Shown here one piece after another: positions 16,642 to 25,770 of a DNA stretch of 64,000 nucleotides (the first letter of the stretch is position 1; each line of letters begins with the position of its first letter). Source of the DNA: an uncultured Chryseobacterium sp. (lineage in GTDB: Bacteria; Bacteroidota; Bacteroidia; Flavobacteriales; Weeksellaceae); the NCBI GenBank assembly GCA_913778085.1, contig CAJYXJ010000064.1, forward strand, positions 1-64,000, given 5' to 3'. The position numbers were made by a program, and so were the translations under genes. The notes beneath the pieces were generated by a model. The model was not told where the DNA came from and made no database searches. It worked only from the letters and a program-made list of their open reading frames with translations.

Positions 16642-18006
16642 TTAATCTAAAATCTTATAAAGTTTATCCGACAAACGAACTCTGAAAGGCAATTCAAAAG
16701 TGATCTGATCTCCCGCTTTCGCCGTATTGCTGAAATCACCGTTCACAAAAATCTGAGTAATCGTAATTTCCTGATCGCCCGTCGTAGGCCCGGAAATCAA
16801 CACTTTATCTCCTACAGAAAGTTCATTATTTTCGATGAAGAACTGTGCAATTTTTGATTTTGAATAATAATGCTCTGCTTTTCCGATCAAAGTTTTCTTT
16901 GTTTTTATTTTCTGGCGGATATCTTTTGTTTCAGCTTTAGTCACTTTTGCTAATGTCTGCGTTGACAGATCTCCAGAATTCTTAAATTTCAAAGCTTCAG
17001 ACTTCCCTTTTCTGAACACTTTATTTCCAACCTGAAGACCCTTCCTCAGTTTCAGCTGCTCTTCCCAAGGCAAATGGATAATTTCCAGGCATTCTGTAGA
17101 ACATGTATTTTCCATCGCCGCCTTACATTCATCACACTGGATGAAAAGTAAATGACAGGCGTCGTTGGCACAGTTCGTATGATTATCGCATGGTTTTCCG
17201 CACTGATGGCATTGGGCAATAATATCGTCCGTAATCCTCTCTCCTAAGCGATGATCAAATACGAAATTTTTTCCGATGAATTTGCTTTCAATGCCTTCTT
17301 CCTTAATCTGGCGCGTATATTCTATAATTCCGCCTTCCAGCTGGAAAACATTTTTAAAGCCCTGGTGTTTGAAGTACGCACTCGCCTTTTCACAACGGAT
17401 TCCTCCTGTGCAATACATCAAAAGGTTTTTATCTTCTTTAAAATCCTGTAGCTGCTCATTGATGATCGGTAAACTTTCCCTGAAGTTTTCCACATCCGGA
17501 GTAATTGCCCCCTCAAAATGCCCCACTTCACTTTCATAATGATTTCTGAAATCCACGACAATCGTATTCGGATCATTCAGCATATTATTGAATTCCTGCG
17601 CTTTCAGGTGAATTCCTTTATTTGTAACATCAAAAGTTTCGTCATTCAGACCATCTGCAACGATTTTGTGCCTTACTTTTATCGTTAACTTTAAAAAAGA
17701 ATGATTATCCTGTTCTACCGCTACATTTAAGCGGATCCCTTTCATGAAATCGTAAGCTTCCAGCGTATCCCGAAAAGCATCGAAATTCTCCGCAGGCACA
17801 CTCATTTGGGCATTAATGCCTTCATGGGCTACGTAGATACGGCCTAATGCATCAAGGGGATTCCAGGCTATAAATAAATCGTCGCGGAATTTTTTAGGAT
17901 TTTCAATTTTGGCGTACGCATAGAAAGATAGGGTAAGGCGCTCTTTTCCGGCCTCATCGATAAGTCGTGCTCTTTCTTCTGCGCTTAAAGTGTTGTACAG
18001 TTGCAT
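16642..18006 (-). CDS. trhO: tRNA uridine(34) hydroxylase, TrhO/YceA family
   Basis: 454 residues. TrhO makes 5-hydroxyuridine at the wobble position of certain tRNAs, with prephenate-independent oxygen chemistry. An N-terminal acylphosphatase-like domain (RIYVAHEGINAQMS) is followed by a rhodanese domain with the catalytic Cys in MYCTGGIRCEKASAYF (about residue 199). A Cys/His-rich segment (CHQCGKPCDNHTNC and further CxxC pairs, about 263-315) looks zinc-binding. The protein is longer than the roughly 330-350 residues of the E. coli type, with an added C-terminal region ending VRLSDKLYKILD. It is monocistronic. Confidence 0.9.
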   Translation of the reverse strand: MQLYNTLSAEERARLIDEAGKERLTLSFYAYAKIENPKKFRDDLFIAWNPLDALGRIYVAHEGINAQMSVPAENFDAFRDTLEAYDFMKGIRLNVAVEQDNHSFLKLTIKVRHKIVADGLNDETFDVTNKGIHLKAQEFNNMLNDPNTIVVDFRNHYESEVGHFEGAITPDVENFRESLPIINEQLQDFKEDKNLLMYCTGGIRCEKASAYFKHQGFKNVFQLEGGIIEYTRQIKEEGIESKFIGKNFVFDHRLGERITDDIIAQCHQCGKPCDNHTNCANDACHLLFIQCDECKAAMENTCSTECLEIIHLPWEEQLKLRKGLQVGNKVFRKGKSEALKFKNSGDLSTQTLAKVTKAETKDIRQKIKTKKTLIGKAEHYYSKSKIAQFFIENNELSVGDKVLISGPTTGDQEITITQIFVNGDFSNTAKAGDQITFELPFRVRLSDKLYKILD

Positions 18007-18365
18007 GCTATAAACGTTTTAAGTAAGAAAAATTTAATACTGCAAAGATAAACAATTTTTCAGATTTATCGATTTTGAGACAAATGTGGATTTTGTGACG
18101 TATTTAGTATCATTTGAATAAGTCGATTTAACCTTTAGCATGACAATTGTATCTTACTTATGACATTTTGTCTTTAATAAATTTTTAATATCCGTTAATT
18201 GGAATTTTAACAATTACGACATAATCCATAAAGTATTGCTATTCCCGTTAAATTTTAGTTAAAATTGAAACATTATATATTAATTGCATACCTATTTAGC
18301 ATTAAATTTGTTTTAGAGTAAAACGAAAAAGTGATATAATACTAATAAATAAAGAAAGATATACA
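18007..18365. other. AT-rich intergenic region between trhO and htrA
   Basis: 359 bases without a credible gene, separating the divergent trhO and htrA genes. A reverse-strand CAAAGATA (TATCTTTG, 18043-18050) may serve trhO, and TAAATTTG (18303-18310) may serve htrA. The middle is strongly AT-rich with no hairpin that I could recognise. Confidence 0.5.
18303..18310 (+). promoter_or_regulatory. -7 box for the HtrA-type protease gene
   Basis: TAAATTTG matches TAnnTTTG, 56 bases before the ATG. The TTG upstream is 16 rather than 19 bases away, so the call is tentative. Confidence 0.4.
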
Positions 18366-19895
18366 ATGAAGAGTACTTTAAAAAAACTATTGCCATTTGC
18401 CGTAGTAGGTGTTATTTCAGGAGCCACTACCGTTGGGGGGTTACAATACCTGAATCATAATTCCAGCAGCACCGACCAGTCTTATTTTACAAAATCTTCC
18501 AATGTATCTTTTGCAGGGATGAATTCTGCTGCAGTGGGTGATGATTTTGTAAAAGCAGCGAAGACCACCGTTCCGGCTGTTGTTACGATTAAAAATTACC
18601 AATCCAGATCATCCAGCCGTGCTTCAGAGCAGGATCTTTTCGATTTCTTCTTCGGAGATCCTTTCGGAGGAAGAGGGCAGCAGAGACAAAAACAGCAACA
18701 ACAGATGCCAGACAATATGCCTTCTGGGATGGGTTCAGGAGTAATTATTTCCCCGGATGGCTATATTATATCCAATAACCATGTTGTTGCAGGAGCTAAC
18801 AAACTGGAAGTTGTTTTAAGCAATAAAAAGTCTTATATCGCAACCTTAGTGGGAACAGACCCGAATACCGATATTTCCTTACTAAAAATTGAAGAAAAAG
18901 GATTGCCTTATTTAAATTTCGCCAATTCGGATAATATTGAAGTGGGACAATGGGTATTGGCAGTTGGTAACCCACTGGGATTAAATTCCACAGTAACAGC
19001 AGGAATTGTTTCCGCTAAAGGAAGAGGAATCGGAATTCTAAGCTCCCAGGGGAAAGCAGCCAACCCGATTGAAAGCTTTATCCAGACGGATGCGGCCATC
19101 AATCCCGGGAATTCAGGAGGAGCATTGGTAAATACAAACGGAGATCTCATCGGGATCAATTCAGCAATTCAATCTACTACAGGATATTATCAGGGTTACG
19201 GATTTGCCGTTCCTGCAAACCTGGCAAGAAAAATTGTTGAAGACATCAAGAAATTCGGAATCGTACAGAGAGGCTTCCTGGGTGTAACTTCCCTCGATCT
19301 TTCAAACGATCAGCTGGTAGCCGCCTATAATAAGGAGAAAAATACAAATTACAAAGCGGGCTCCGGAGTCTTGGTAACAGGATTCGGGGAAAACAGCGGT
19401 GCTGAAGATGCCGGATTAAAAACCGGTGATATCATTACACAAATTGATGCTACCCCTATTACTGATTTTGCAGATCTTTCCATAGCAGTTGGAAGCAAAC
19501 GTCCCGGAGATAAAGTTATTGTAACGTATCAGAGAAACGGAAAACCTTCTACAACAACGGTAACTTTAAGAGACCAGAAGGGCGGCACATCGACAAGAAC
19601 CAAAGCAGACCTTAGTGTAACAGAGAAGATCGGAGCAGATTTCATCAGTATCGATGATAAAACAAAAGCATACTATGGACTGAATAGCGGAATCATTGCT
19701 AAAAACGTTGTTGAAGGCGGCGAAATGGCCAAAGCAGGAATTGTAGACGGATATATCATTACTGAGATCAATGGGAAACCTGTAAATTCTCAAAAAGATG
19801 TAGAAAACATATTGGGTAAATTTTCCGGAACCGTACAGGTAAAATACATGGATGACTACGGCAGAGGATACCAGAGAGGCTTCAAAATGCCTTAA
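18366..19895 (+). CDS. HtrA/DegP-family serine protease
   Basis: 509 residues. It is a periplasmic protease/chaperone that removes misfolded envelope proteins. An N-terminal anchor or signal (residues 7-28) precedes a trypsin-like domain with catalytic His 139 (SNNHVV), Asp 169 (NTDISLL) and Ser 250 (NPGNSGGAL). Two PDZ domains follow (about 295-395 and 415-505), each with a carboxylate-binding-type loop. A Gly/Arg/Gln-rich insert (about 97-118) sits before the protease core, where DegP carries its LA loop. It is monocistronic and followed by a strong hairpin. Confidence 0.94.
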   Translation: MKSTLKKLLPFAVVGVISGATTVGGLQYLNHNSSSTDQSYFTKSSNVSFAGMNSAAVGDDFVKAAKTTVPAVVTIKNYQSRSSSRASEQDLFDFFFGDPFGGRGQQRQKQQQQMPDNMPSGMGSGVIISPDGYIISNNHVVAGANKLEVVLSNKKSYIATLVGTDPNTDISLLKIEEKGLPYLNFANSDNIEVGQWVLAVGNPLGLNSTVTAGIVSAKGRGIGILSSQGKAANPIESFIQTDAAINPGNSGGALVNTNGDLIGINSAIQSTTGYYQGYGFAVPANLARKIVEDIKKFGIVQRGFLGVTSLDLSNDQLVAAYNKEKNTNYKAGSGVLVTGFGENSGAEDAGLKTGDIITQIDATPITDFADLSIAVGSKRPGDKVIVTYQRNGKPSTTTVTLRDQKGGTSTRTKADLSVTEKIGADFISIDDKTKAYYGLNSGIIAKNVVEGGEMAKAGIVDGYIITEINGKPVNSQKDVENILGKFSGTVQVKYMDDYGRGYQRGFKMP

Positions 19896-19927
19896 TAAGA
19901 AGAGCTAAACTTCACTTCTATATTAAC

Positions 19928-19965
19928 AAAACCGCTGCAGATTAAGATTTGCAGCGGTTTTTTTC
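19928..19965. terminator. Terminator after the HtrA-type protease gene
   Basis: AAACCGCTGC(A) pairs with (T)GCAGCGGTTT over about 9 bases and is followed by seven T. It lies between two convergent genes and has A-runs on the left as well. Confidence 0.82.
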
Positions 19966-20418
19966 TTATTGTTTATTTATTTTTTCGGAAATTCTTCGTT
20001 TCTTTTTCCTTTCGTAGATGACTTCCACAATTTTTCCACCAATCCATGAAAATGGGAAAAACGTAAGAAATATAGACACTTTATAGAAAGTGGGATGATA
20101 AGGAAAAACAATCACATCGAGCATTGCTATAAAAAGCATAATGAAGCCTATAAGAATGGCATAAGCCACTTTAGCATACTTCACAATAATAGCCGTTGCT
20201 ACACCTCCAACTGTGGTCCCCAACCCGGAAATGAACAGCAGAAAGCCGAAAAAAGCATCATCTTTCCGCATGCTCTGAAGAAATTTCTGCCAGTGCTCGA
20301 AAGGAGCAAAAGCATCAAAAGTTACCCATTGCGGAAATGCCCTTATACCAAGGGTAATGATAAGCCCTGCAATCCCAAGGCCAACGATAACCGCAATTGT
20401 ATTTCTAATAAAATTCAT
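19966..20418 (-). CDS. Four-helix inner-membrane protein of unknown function
   Basis: 150 residues with four hydrophobic segments (about 7-27, 55-78, 84-105 and 112-133) and a strongly basic tail (YERKKKRRISEKINKQ), which predicts a cytoplasmic C terminus. No conserved catalytic motif is visible. Its ATG overlaps the ridA stop in a TAATG junction, so the two are translationally coupled, though no functional link to RidA is known. Confidence 0.65.
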   Translation of the reverse strand: MNFIRNTIAVIVGLGIAGLIITLGIRAFPQWVTFDAFAPFEHWQKFLQSMRKDDAFFGFLLFISGLGTTVGGVATAIIVKYAKVAYAILIGFIMLFIAMLDVIVFPYHPTFYKVSIFLTFFPFSWIGGKIVEVIYERKKKRRISEKINKQ

Positions 20419-20798
20419 TAATCCTGATGTGCGATCATAGAAATTTCGATATCGACATTTTTCGGCAGGCAGGAAACCTGTACGGTCTCACGTGCAGGAT
20501 AGCTTTCTGCATCAAGGTAAGAAGCGTAAATATCATTCATTACTGCAAAATCATCCATATTTTTAAGGAAGATCGTCGCTTTTACCACGTGTTTAAATGT
20601 CATTCCGGCTTCCGTAAGGATAGCCTCAAGGTTTTTCATTACCTGATGCGTTTCTTTTTCGATACCCTCCACAAGCTTACCTGTTGCAGGATCTACAGGA
20701 ATCTGCCCGGAAATGTACAAAACGCCGTTGGCCATATTAGCCTGCGAATAAGGTCCGATCGCTGCAGGAGCATTTTCCGTGTTGATTATTTTTTTCAT
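20418..20798 (-). CDS. ridA: RidA family enamine/imine deaminase
   Basis: 126 residues. RidA hydrolyses reactive 2-aminoacrylate and related imines produced by PLP enzymes. The sequence has the family N terminus (APAAIGPYSQANMANGVLYI), the central SGQIPVDPATGKL, and the active-site Arg in ESYPARETVQVSCLPK near residue 106. Length matches the trimeric RidA proteins. A CAAATATA (reverse-strand TATATTTG) box lies 20 bases upstream. It is first in a two-gene unit with the membrane protein gene. Confidence 0.94.
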   Translation of the reverse strand: MKKIINTENAPAAIGPYSQANMANGVLYISGQIPVDPATGKLVEGIEKETHQVMKNLEAILTEAGMTFKHVVKATIFLKNMDDFAVMNDIYASYLDAESYPARETVQVSCLPKNVDIEISMIAHQD

Positions 20799-20866
20799 TA
20801 GAATTTATTTTGGGTGCAAATATAAAATTTATATTCTATTTCCATAATCAAATATCAAATCTGATG

Positions 20867-23455
20867 CTAGAATGGTGAATTCGGCTGTGTGAAGCTTCGG
20901 TCTTTATACTTCAGCGCATCGCTCAGGATATTGGCTTTAATCCCGATAAAGAAATCATATACTTTATATTGTCCGAAAGGCACCCAGTTGAAATTAATGG
21001 TAAAACTCCGCTGATCTCTGGAAAAACCGATTCTTGTATAAGCCAATTTTTGTGTTACCATGTCGTAATGCGTACTTCCATTGATATTCCAATAAGGGGT
21101 CAGTTTGAGGCTTCCATCCAATCCTACGGAGGCCAGCTTGGTAGGCGTTCTTGATGCCACGCTTCTTGTGTAGGCGTAGTTGGCATTTACATTCAGTGTC
21201 CAGGCCTGGTCGAAATGGGCATAATTATCGTCGTCGAAATAATAATTTTCATTCCTCACTTCTCCTTTTTTGCTGTATTTTTTACTGTAATCTGTTTTTT
21301 CACCGAAAATCTCACTGCTCAGCGGATAGGACATCTGAAGGTTGAAGCCCTGTACGCTGAAATGCCCAAAGTTCTCTGTTCTGATACCGGCTTCCTGTCC
21401 CGGAATATAAATGATACGGTATGGATCCAATGATAAACTGGTGTTTACACTCAGCTTATTATTAAAGAAAGAAGACTGCCCGTTGATGGTAAGAATGGAA
21501 AAAGGATGATCCTTTGCAGCAAAATTATAGTTGCCGCTAAGATTTAAAGATTCAAAAAGCTTTATTTTCTTTACGCCGGTAGAATCCTTTTTAGATCTCA
21601 CCTTCATCTCGATATTGTTTCCGATATTAAAACCCAAAGCTCCGACCAACCCAGTTGTCGGTGACCCGATAATCCCGCCTTCAAAGATAGAATAAGGGGT
21701 TAATGCACCATTCGCATCATAGTAGTTCTTATAATAACCGAATCCCGAACCTCCGAAATCCGGAGAATAGGTAAATCCGATACTCGGTGTCATCATATGT
21801 CTGATGGCTTCAATGGCTGATCCTTTTTTAAAGTTTTTGGTTCCGTATAAGGTCGTCTGCATACTTGCCGTTGTGGAAAACGTAGAGTATCCTGAAACCC
21901 CTTTATTGGTTTCCGTAACCGGTTTGTTCAATATAGGATCATAAAACTTCCTGACGGTTTTAGTAGTCAGCGCATTATCAACATTGGCCCCTAAACTGAA
22001 TGTGAAATATTTGGCCACTGTGGTATTGGTTCCTAAAGCAATATTATTCTTCAGGCCCGTCTGCATCTTATCCCACATTGCCGCTTTGAAAAGCTCACCT
22101 TCCTGAGTCTGGACAAAGTTCGTTAAATTGATCCCGGTGTTTACGGTAAGATTTTCCAACAGTCCCGATCTTACCCCCGTTTTGGTGCCGAACAGATAAA
22201 ACTGGTTAATCGCAATGTTCATCTGTGGCAAACGGAGATCGGAAAGCCCTGTCGCAAAGTTCTGCGAGTAGGAAGCCGTTCCCGTGATCGTTACCGGCAG
22301 TTTAAGGAATCTTTTGGTAAGCGTTACCGTAGAATTCTGCTGGGTATTCAGGACATTCTGATTGAGAATATAATTGTTATTCAGCGTGTTGTTGTAAAAT
22401 TTTGTACTTACGACATCCACCGAAGCGGAGAAAGTAAGAAAAGGATTGGCTTTGGTATCCTGAGTATGCCTCCAGGCAATGCGGTAAGTCCCGGTTTTTC
22501 CGTAATTGTCAAGCCCTTTGATTCCGCGGACCATGCTCCCGATATCGGCGGAGAAATTCCCGGAATACCGGTATTTCTTGATGTAATTCATTTCCGGCCG
22601 GATGTTCCAGCTTCCTTTGGTATAAATATCCGTAAGGATTTTAAGATCGAAATGCTCCCCGATCGGCTGATAATACCCCAATCCGTTCAGGAAGAAGCCT
22701 ACATCCTGCCGTTCCCCGAAGCTTGGGATCAGGATACCGGCGGATCTTTTATCCGAAAACGGAAGAATCGCAAAAGGCATAATCAGCGGCGTGGGAACTT
22801 CTTCAATATACATCTGGATAGGCCCTGAAATGATGGACGATTTATTTCGGGTTTTTACCAGCTTGATGTTGGAAGCCCGCAGGTAGTAATCGGCCGCCGT
22901 ATCTTTTTTCTTGATAAAATAATCGTCGGTGGTATAGATTGCCCGCTTCATCGCAAATACCGAATCGTTATATTTCTTTGTTTTATTCGCTACGATAACC
23001 CCTTCATTTTCTTCTGTCCTGGCATTAAAGGCAATTGCCTGCCTGGTTTTGGTGTTGTACTGAAACTCTGTTGTCTCGTAAACCTTTCCGGCCTGGGTTG
23101 TGATCACAGGTTCTATAATCCTTCCCAAAGAATCCTGTTTTCCACGGGCATACATAATGTTTTTCTGCTCATCGATAGAGATATAATCGGCATCGATCTG
23201 CATATCCTGATACTTTACCTGCGCATTTCTGTTCAGATAGATCATTTTTTTCTGGAAATCCCTGCGCTGGACATCCGCTTTTGTTCGCAGCACATCTTCG
23301 AGAGATTCTTTTTTCACCACGACGGTGTCCTTTTTGGAAATGGTATCATTAACCGCATTTTCAGGCAATTTTTCCGGCGTCTGCTGTGCTAAAAAATTGT
23401 TAAAAATTAGGATAATTAAAATTTGTAATATATTTTTGGAGACGGTTTTGACCAA
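20867..23455 (-). CDS. lptD: LPS-assembly outer-membrane protein LptD-like
   Basis: About 862 residues. An N-terminal OstA/LptA-like jelly-roll (about 60-190: MQIDADYISIDEQKNIMYARG) is followed by a large beta-barrel ending in an aromatic-rich strand region. LptD inserts lipopolysaccharide into the outer leaflet. SAGILIPSFGERQDVGFFLNG is the typical start of the barrel domain. The frame is open to an ATG at 23527, but that version has two hydrophobic runs and overlaps the divergent amidase start. The TTG at 23455 gives a clean signal peptide (VKTVSKNILQILIILIFNNF, then LAQ), so I prefer it. The start is moderately certain. Confidence 0.82.
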   Translation of the reverse strand: MVKTVSKNILQILIILIFNNFLAQQTPEKLPENAVNDTISKKDTVVVKKESLEDVLRTKADVQRRDFQKKMIYLNRNAQVKYQDMQIDADYISIDEQKNIMYARGKQDSLGRIIEPVITTQAGKVYETTEFQYNTKTRQAIAFNARTEENEGVIVANKTKKYNDSVFAMKRAIYTTDDYFIKKKDTAADYYLRASNIKLVKTRNKSSIISGPIQMYIEEVPTPLIMPFAILPFSDKRSAGILIPSFGERQDVGFFLNGLGYYQPIGEHFDLKILTDIYTKGSWNIRPEMNYIKKYRYSGNFSADIGSMVRGIKGLDNYGKTGTYRIAWRHTQDTKANPFLTFSASVDVVSTKFYNNTLNNNYILNQNVLNTQQNSTVTLTKRFLKLPVTITGTASYSQNFATGLSDLRLPQMNIAINQFYLFGTKTGVRSGLLENLTVNTGINLTNFVQTQEGELFKAAMWDKMQTGLKNNIALGTNTTVAKYFTFSLGANVDNALTTKTVRKFYDPILNKPVTETNKGVSGYSTFSTTASMQTTLYGTKNFKKGSAIEAIRHMMTPSIGFTYSPDFGGSGFGYYKNYYDANGALTPYSIFEGGIIGSPTTGLVGALGFNIGNNIEMKVRSKKDSTGVKKIKLFESLNLSGNYNFAAKDHPFSILTINGQSSFFNNKLSVNTSLSLDPYRIIYIPGQEAGIRTENFGHFSVQGFNLQMSYPLSSEIFGEKTDYSKKYSKKGEVRNENYYFDDDNYAHFDQAWTLNVNANYAYTRSVASRTPTKLASVGLDGSLKLTPYWNINGSTHYDMVTQKLAYTRIGFSRDQRSFTINFNWVPFGQYKVYDFFIGIKANILSDALKYKDRSFTQPNSPF

Positions 23456-23521
23456 TTTTTTCGTTATATTTATAGGTATAATACTAAGGCTCAAAATTAA
23501 TATAATTTTTAAAACTGAAAG

Positions 23522-24808
23522 ATGCACAAAGTAAATTTTAAAATAATTTTATCATTTCTCTTCCTACTCCTTACCAACTTTATTTTTTCGCAAAAGAAAT
23601 TTATCGTGGTTTTAGACGCAGGACACGGGGGAAGTGATCACGGGGCAAACAGAACGTACGCCGACATCGGAAGAATTGCCGAAAAGGACGTTACGCTGAA
23701 CATTACCCTGAAAGTAGGGGCTATGCTTGAAAAGAATAAGGATTTCAAAGTTATCTATACCCGTAAAATTGACGAATATCCTTCCCTCTCAGACCGTACG
23801 AATTTAGCAAACAGAAGCAAGGCGGATCTTTTTGTATCCATCCACTGTAATTCCGCGAAAAGACCAACTGCCTATGGAACGGAAACTTATGTACAAGGGC
23901 CTGACCAGAATGATACCAACCTGGAAGTAGCCAAAAGGGAAAACGACGTAATCTTTCTCGATGAAAAAGATAAACAGACCTTCGGATCTTACGATGCCAG
24001 CTCACCGGAGTCTTTGATTGCCCTCAAACTCCAGCAGAGCAAATATCTTGAGTCCAGCCTTTTGCTTGGCGGACTGGTGGAAGATAATTTTGTAAATAAG
24101 GACAAAAGGTTTTCCAGAGGGGTTTTTCAGAAAAACCTTCACGTACTCCGGATGAATGCCATGCCTTCCGTTCTTATTGAAACCGGATTCATCAACCACC
24201 CGGAAGAAAGCCATTACCTGGCTTCGGAAAAAGGACAGGAAGAAATCTCGCAAAGCATTTACCAGGCAATTATCGATTATAAAAAAGCCATCGACCGTAA
24301 ATCCGGAATAACGGCTACCGTAAAAAAACCGGAACCTGAAAAACCGGCAGAAGTGGCACTGAAGAATGATTTCAGAATTCTCCTTTTAAGTTCTCCACAG
24401 AAATTCAATGATGGGGATCCAGCGCTTAAAGGCCTGAATTACATTTTGCCGATTAAGGAGAACGGGCAGTACAAATACTACTACGGCGTTACCAATATGG
24501 CTTCTGTACGAGACATCAACATCAGGACGGCCAAAGATGCCGGGTTCAGGAATGCGTATGCGGTAGGATTTATGCCGAACCAGAAACTGAATTCAGGGTA
24601 CTACACGATTGAAGTATATGTAGGTGATAAGCTGAACGGAAATTCGCCGATTCTCCAGACCTTAAAAGATGTCGAACGCAACAAGGAAAGCGGTGTGTTC
24701 TATTACACGTATGGAAAAGTCTACACATTGGAAGATGCGGTTAAGCTTCAGAAAGATATTGAAGCTAAAGGGATTAAGAACACCGTGATCCAAAAAGTTT
24801 TCAAATAA
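23522..24808 (+). CDS. N-acetylmuramoyl-L-alanine amidase (Amidase_3)
   Basis: 428 residues. It is a zinc amidase that cleaves the bond between MurNAc and L-Ala during cell separation. After a signal peptide, zinc ligands are visible in VVLDAGHGGSDHGA (His) and the Glu in GRIAEKDVTL. LFVSIHCNSA supplies a second His, and VLIETGFINHPEE has the catalytic Glu. The region after about 285 ends in a SPOR-like fold (YTLEDAVKLQKDIEAKG) that would target denuded septal glycan. It is divergent from lptD, with very little space for two promoters. Confidence 0.93.
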   Translation: MHKVNFKIILSFLFLLLTNFIFSQKKFIVVLDAGHGGSDHGANRTYADIGRIAEKDVTLNITLKVGAMLEKNKDFKVIYTRKIDEYPSLSDRTNLANRSKADLFVSIHCNSAKRPTAYGTETYVQGPDQNDTNLEVAKRENDVIFLDEKDKQTFGSYDASSPESLIALKLQQSKYLESSLLLGGLVEDNFVNKDKRFSRGVFQKNLHVLRMNAMPSVLIETGFINHPEESHYLASEKGQEEISQSIYQAIIDYKKAIDRKSGITATVKKPEPEKPAEVALKNDFRILLLSSPQKFNDGDPALKGLNYILPIKENGQYKYYYGVTNMASVRDINIRTAKDAGFRNAYAVGFMPNQKLNSGYYTIEVYVGDKLNGNSPILQTLKDVERNKESGVFYYTYGKVYTLEDAVKLQKDIEAKGIKNTVIQKVFK

Positions 24809-24820
24809 GAAAAAATAATT

Positions 24821-24850
24821 TTGAAGTTAAAAAGTTAATTATTACTTTTG
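24821..24850 (+). promoter_or_regulatory. Promoter of the first tRNA-Glu gene
   Basis: TTG (24821-24823), 19 bases, then TACTTTTG (24843-24850): a perfect fit to the Bacteroidota primary sigma consensus, 14 bases before the tRNA. Confidence 0.8.
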
Positions 24851-24864
24851 CAACCTCAAAATTT

Positions 24865-24936
24865 GGCCTATTCGTCTAGTGGTTAGGACTCAAGGTTTTC
24901 ATCCTTGCAACAGGAGTTCGATTCTCCTATAGGCTA
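24865..24936 (+). tRNA. tRNA-Glu (UUC), CCA encoded
   Basis: This is a 72-base cloverleaf. The acceptor GGCCTAT/ATAGGCT is followed by discriminator A and a genome-encoded CCA (24937-24939). The anticodon arm is CAAGG-TTTTCAT-CCTTG with anticodon TTC, and the T loop is GTTCGATTC. It differs in several positions from the two identical copies downstream, which lack an encoded CCA. A small protein gene begins 10 bases after the CCA and is likely on the same transcript. Confidence 0.95.
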
Positions 24937-24949
24937 CCAAATTTATATC

Positions 24950-25270
24950 ATGCCGGATTTAAAAATACAAGAAGCGAAATTGCTTTTTAAGAAAATCCAC
25001 TCTAACCCAAAAAGTTACGATTTAAAAATCAATGAAGACGGGATTACAGGCAGTGATGATAAAATAAGTTTCAGACTTTACAGGACCGGAGAAAGGGTCG
25101 ATTTTGAAGTAACAATTGACGGACTTACCTTCACCAATACTACTGGAGAATGGAACAATGCGATGGTTATGCTGAGAAGCACCATCAAAAAATTAGAAAG
25201 AGAAGAAGAGAATATTAAAATAGAACAGGCAATCGATAAACTTCGAAAATATTTATCTGAAGAAAATTAA
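24950..25270 (+). CDS. Small soluble protein of unknown function
   Basis: 106 residues, Lys- and Glu-rich, with strand-rich centre (FRLYRTGERVDFEVTIDGLTF) and a helical, coiled-coil-prone C terminus. No signal peptide or known motif is recognised. The start at 24950 lies just after the tRNA-Glu. The longer open frame would begin inside the tRNA and is rejected. It is followed closely by the rpsT promoter. Confidence 0.7.
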   Translation: MPDLKIQEAKLLFKKIHSNPKSYDLKINEDGITGSDDKISFRLYRTGERVDFEVTIDGLTFTNTTGEWNNAMVMLRSTIKKLEREEENIKIEQAIDKLRKYLSEEN

Positions 25271-25287
25271 AAATTTTTGAAAATAAA

Positions 25288-25319
25288 TTTGGAGGATAAA
25301 AAAAAAGGTTTTACTTTTG
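25288..25319 (+). promoter_or_regulatory. Promoter of rpsT
   Basis: TTTG (25288-25291), 20 bases, then TACTTTTG (25312-25319), 18 bases before the ATG. Confidence 0.75.
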
Positions 25320-25337
25320 CACTCACATTTGAACGAT

Positions 25338-25592
25338 ATGGCAAATCATAAATCAGCATTAAAAAGAATTAGACAAAACGAAGTAAGAAGACTTCGTAAC
25401 AGATACTACCACAAGACTGCTAGAACAGCAATGAAGGTGTTAAGAAATGAAGAAGATAAAGCTGCTGCTGCAGAACAATTGCCAAAGGTTATCTCTTTGT
25501 TGGATAAATTAGCGAAGAAAAATATTATCCACAAAAACAAAGCAGCTAACTTAAAAAGCAAATTAACTAAGCACGTTAATAAACTGGCTTAA
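25338..25592 (+). CDS. rpsT: 30S ribosomal protein S20
   Basis: 84 residues. S20 is a helical primary binder of the 16S rRNA 5' domain. The N terminus [30 protein letters not shown] and the C-terminal [20 protein letters not shown] are characteristic. The frame is open a little upstream, but the ATG at 25338 gives the conserved N terminus and lies downstream of the -7 box. It is followed 11 bases later by a tRNA-Glu gene and is probably co-transcribed with it. Confidence 0.97.
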   Translation: MANHKSALKRIRQNEVRRLRNRYYHKTARTAMKVLRNEEDKAAAAEQLPKVISLLDKLAKKNIIHKNKAANLKSKLTKHVNKLA

Positions 25593-25603
25593 TAAGTATA
25601 GTT

Positions 25604-25675
25604 GGCCCGTTCGTCTATCGGTTAGGACCTCAGATTTTCATTCTGGTAAGAGGGGTTCGATTCCCCTACGGGCTA
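25604..25675 (+). tRNA. tRNA-Glu (UUC), copy 2
   Basis: 72 bases, acceptor GGCCCGT/ACGGGCT, anticodon loop TTTTCAT with anticodon TTC, and discriminator A. CCA is not encoded (CAA follows). Identical in sequence to the copy at 25771-25842. It lies 11 bases after rpsT. Confidence 0.95.
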
Positions 25676-25770
25676 CAAAACATATCACTGCACTAACCCG
25701 GTGATTGTTGTAAGAGTTGTAAACTTATAAAAACAAAAAACTAACACGCTTTAACCGGCGGAAGACAGAT

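Noticed and set aside
24905-24949. Upstream start for the small protein after the first tRNA-Glu
   Set aside because: It would begin inside the tRNA gene.
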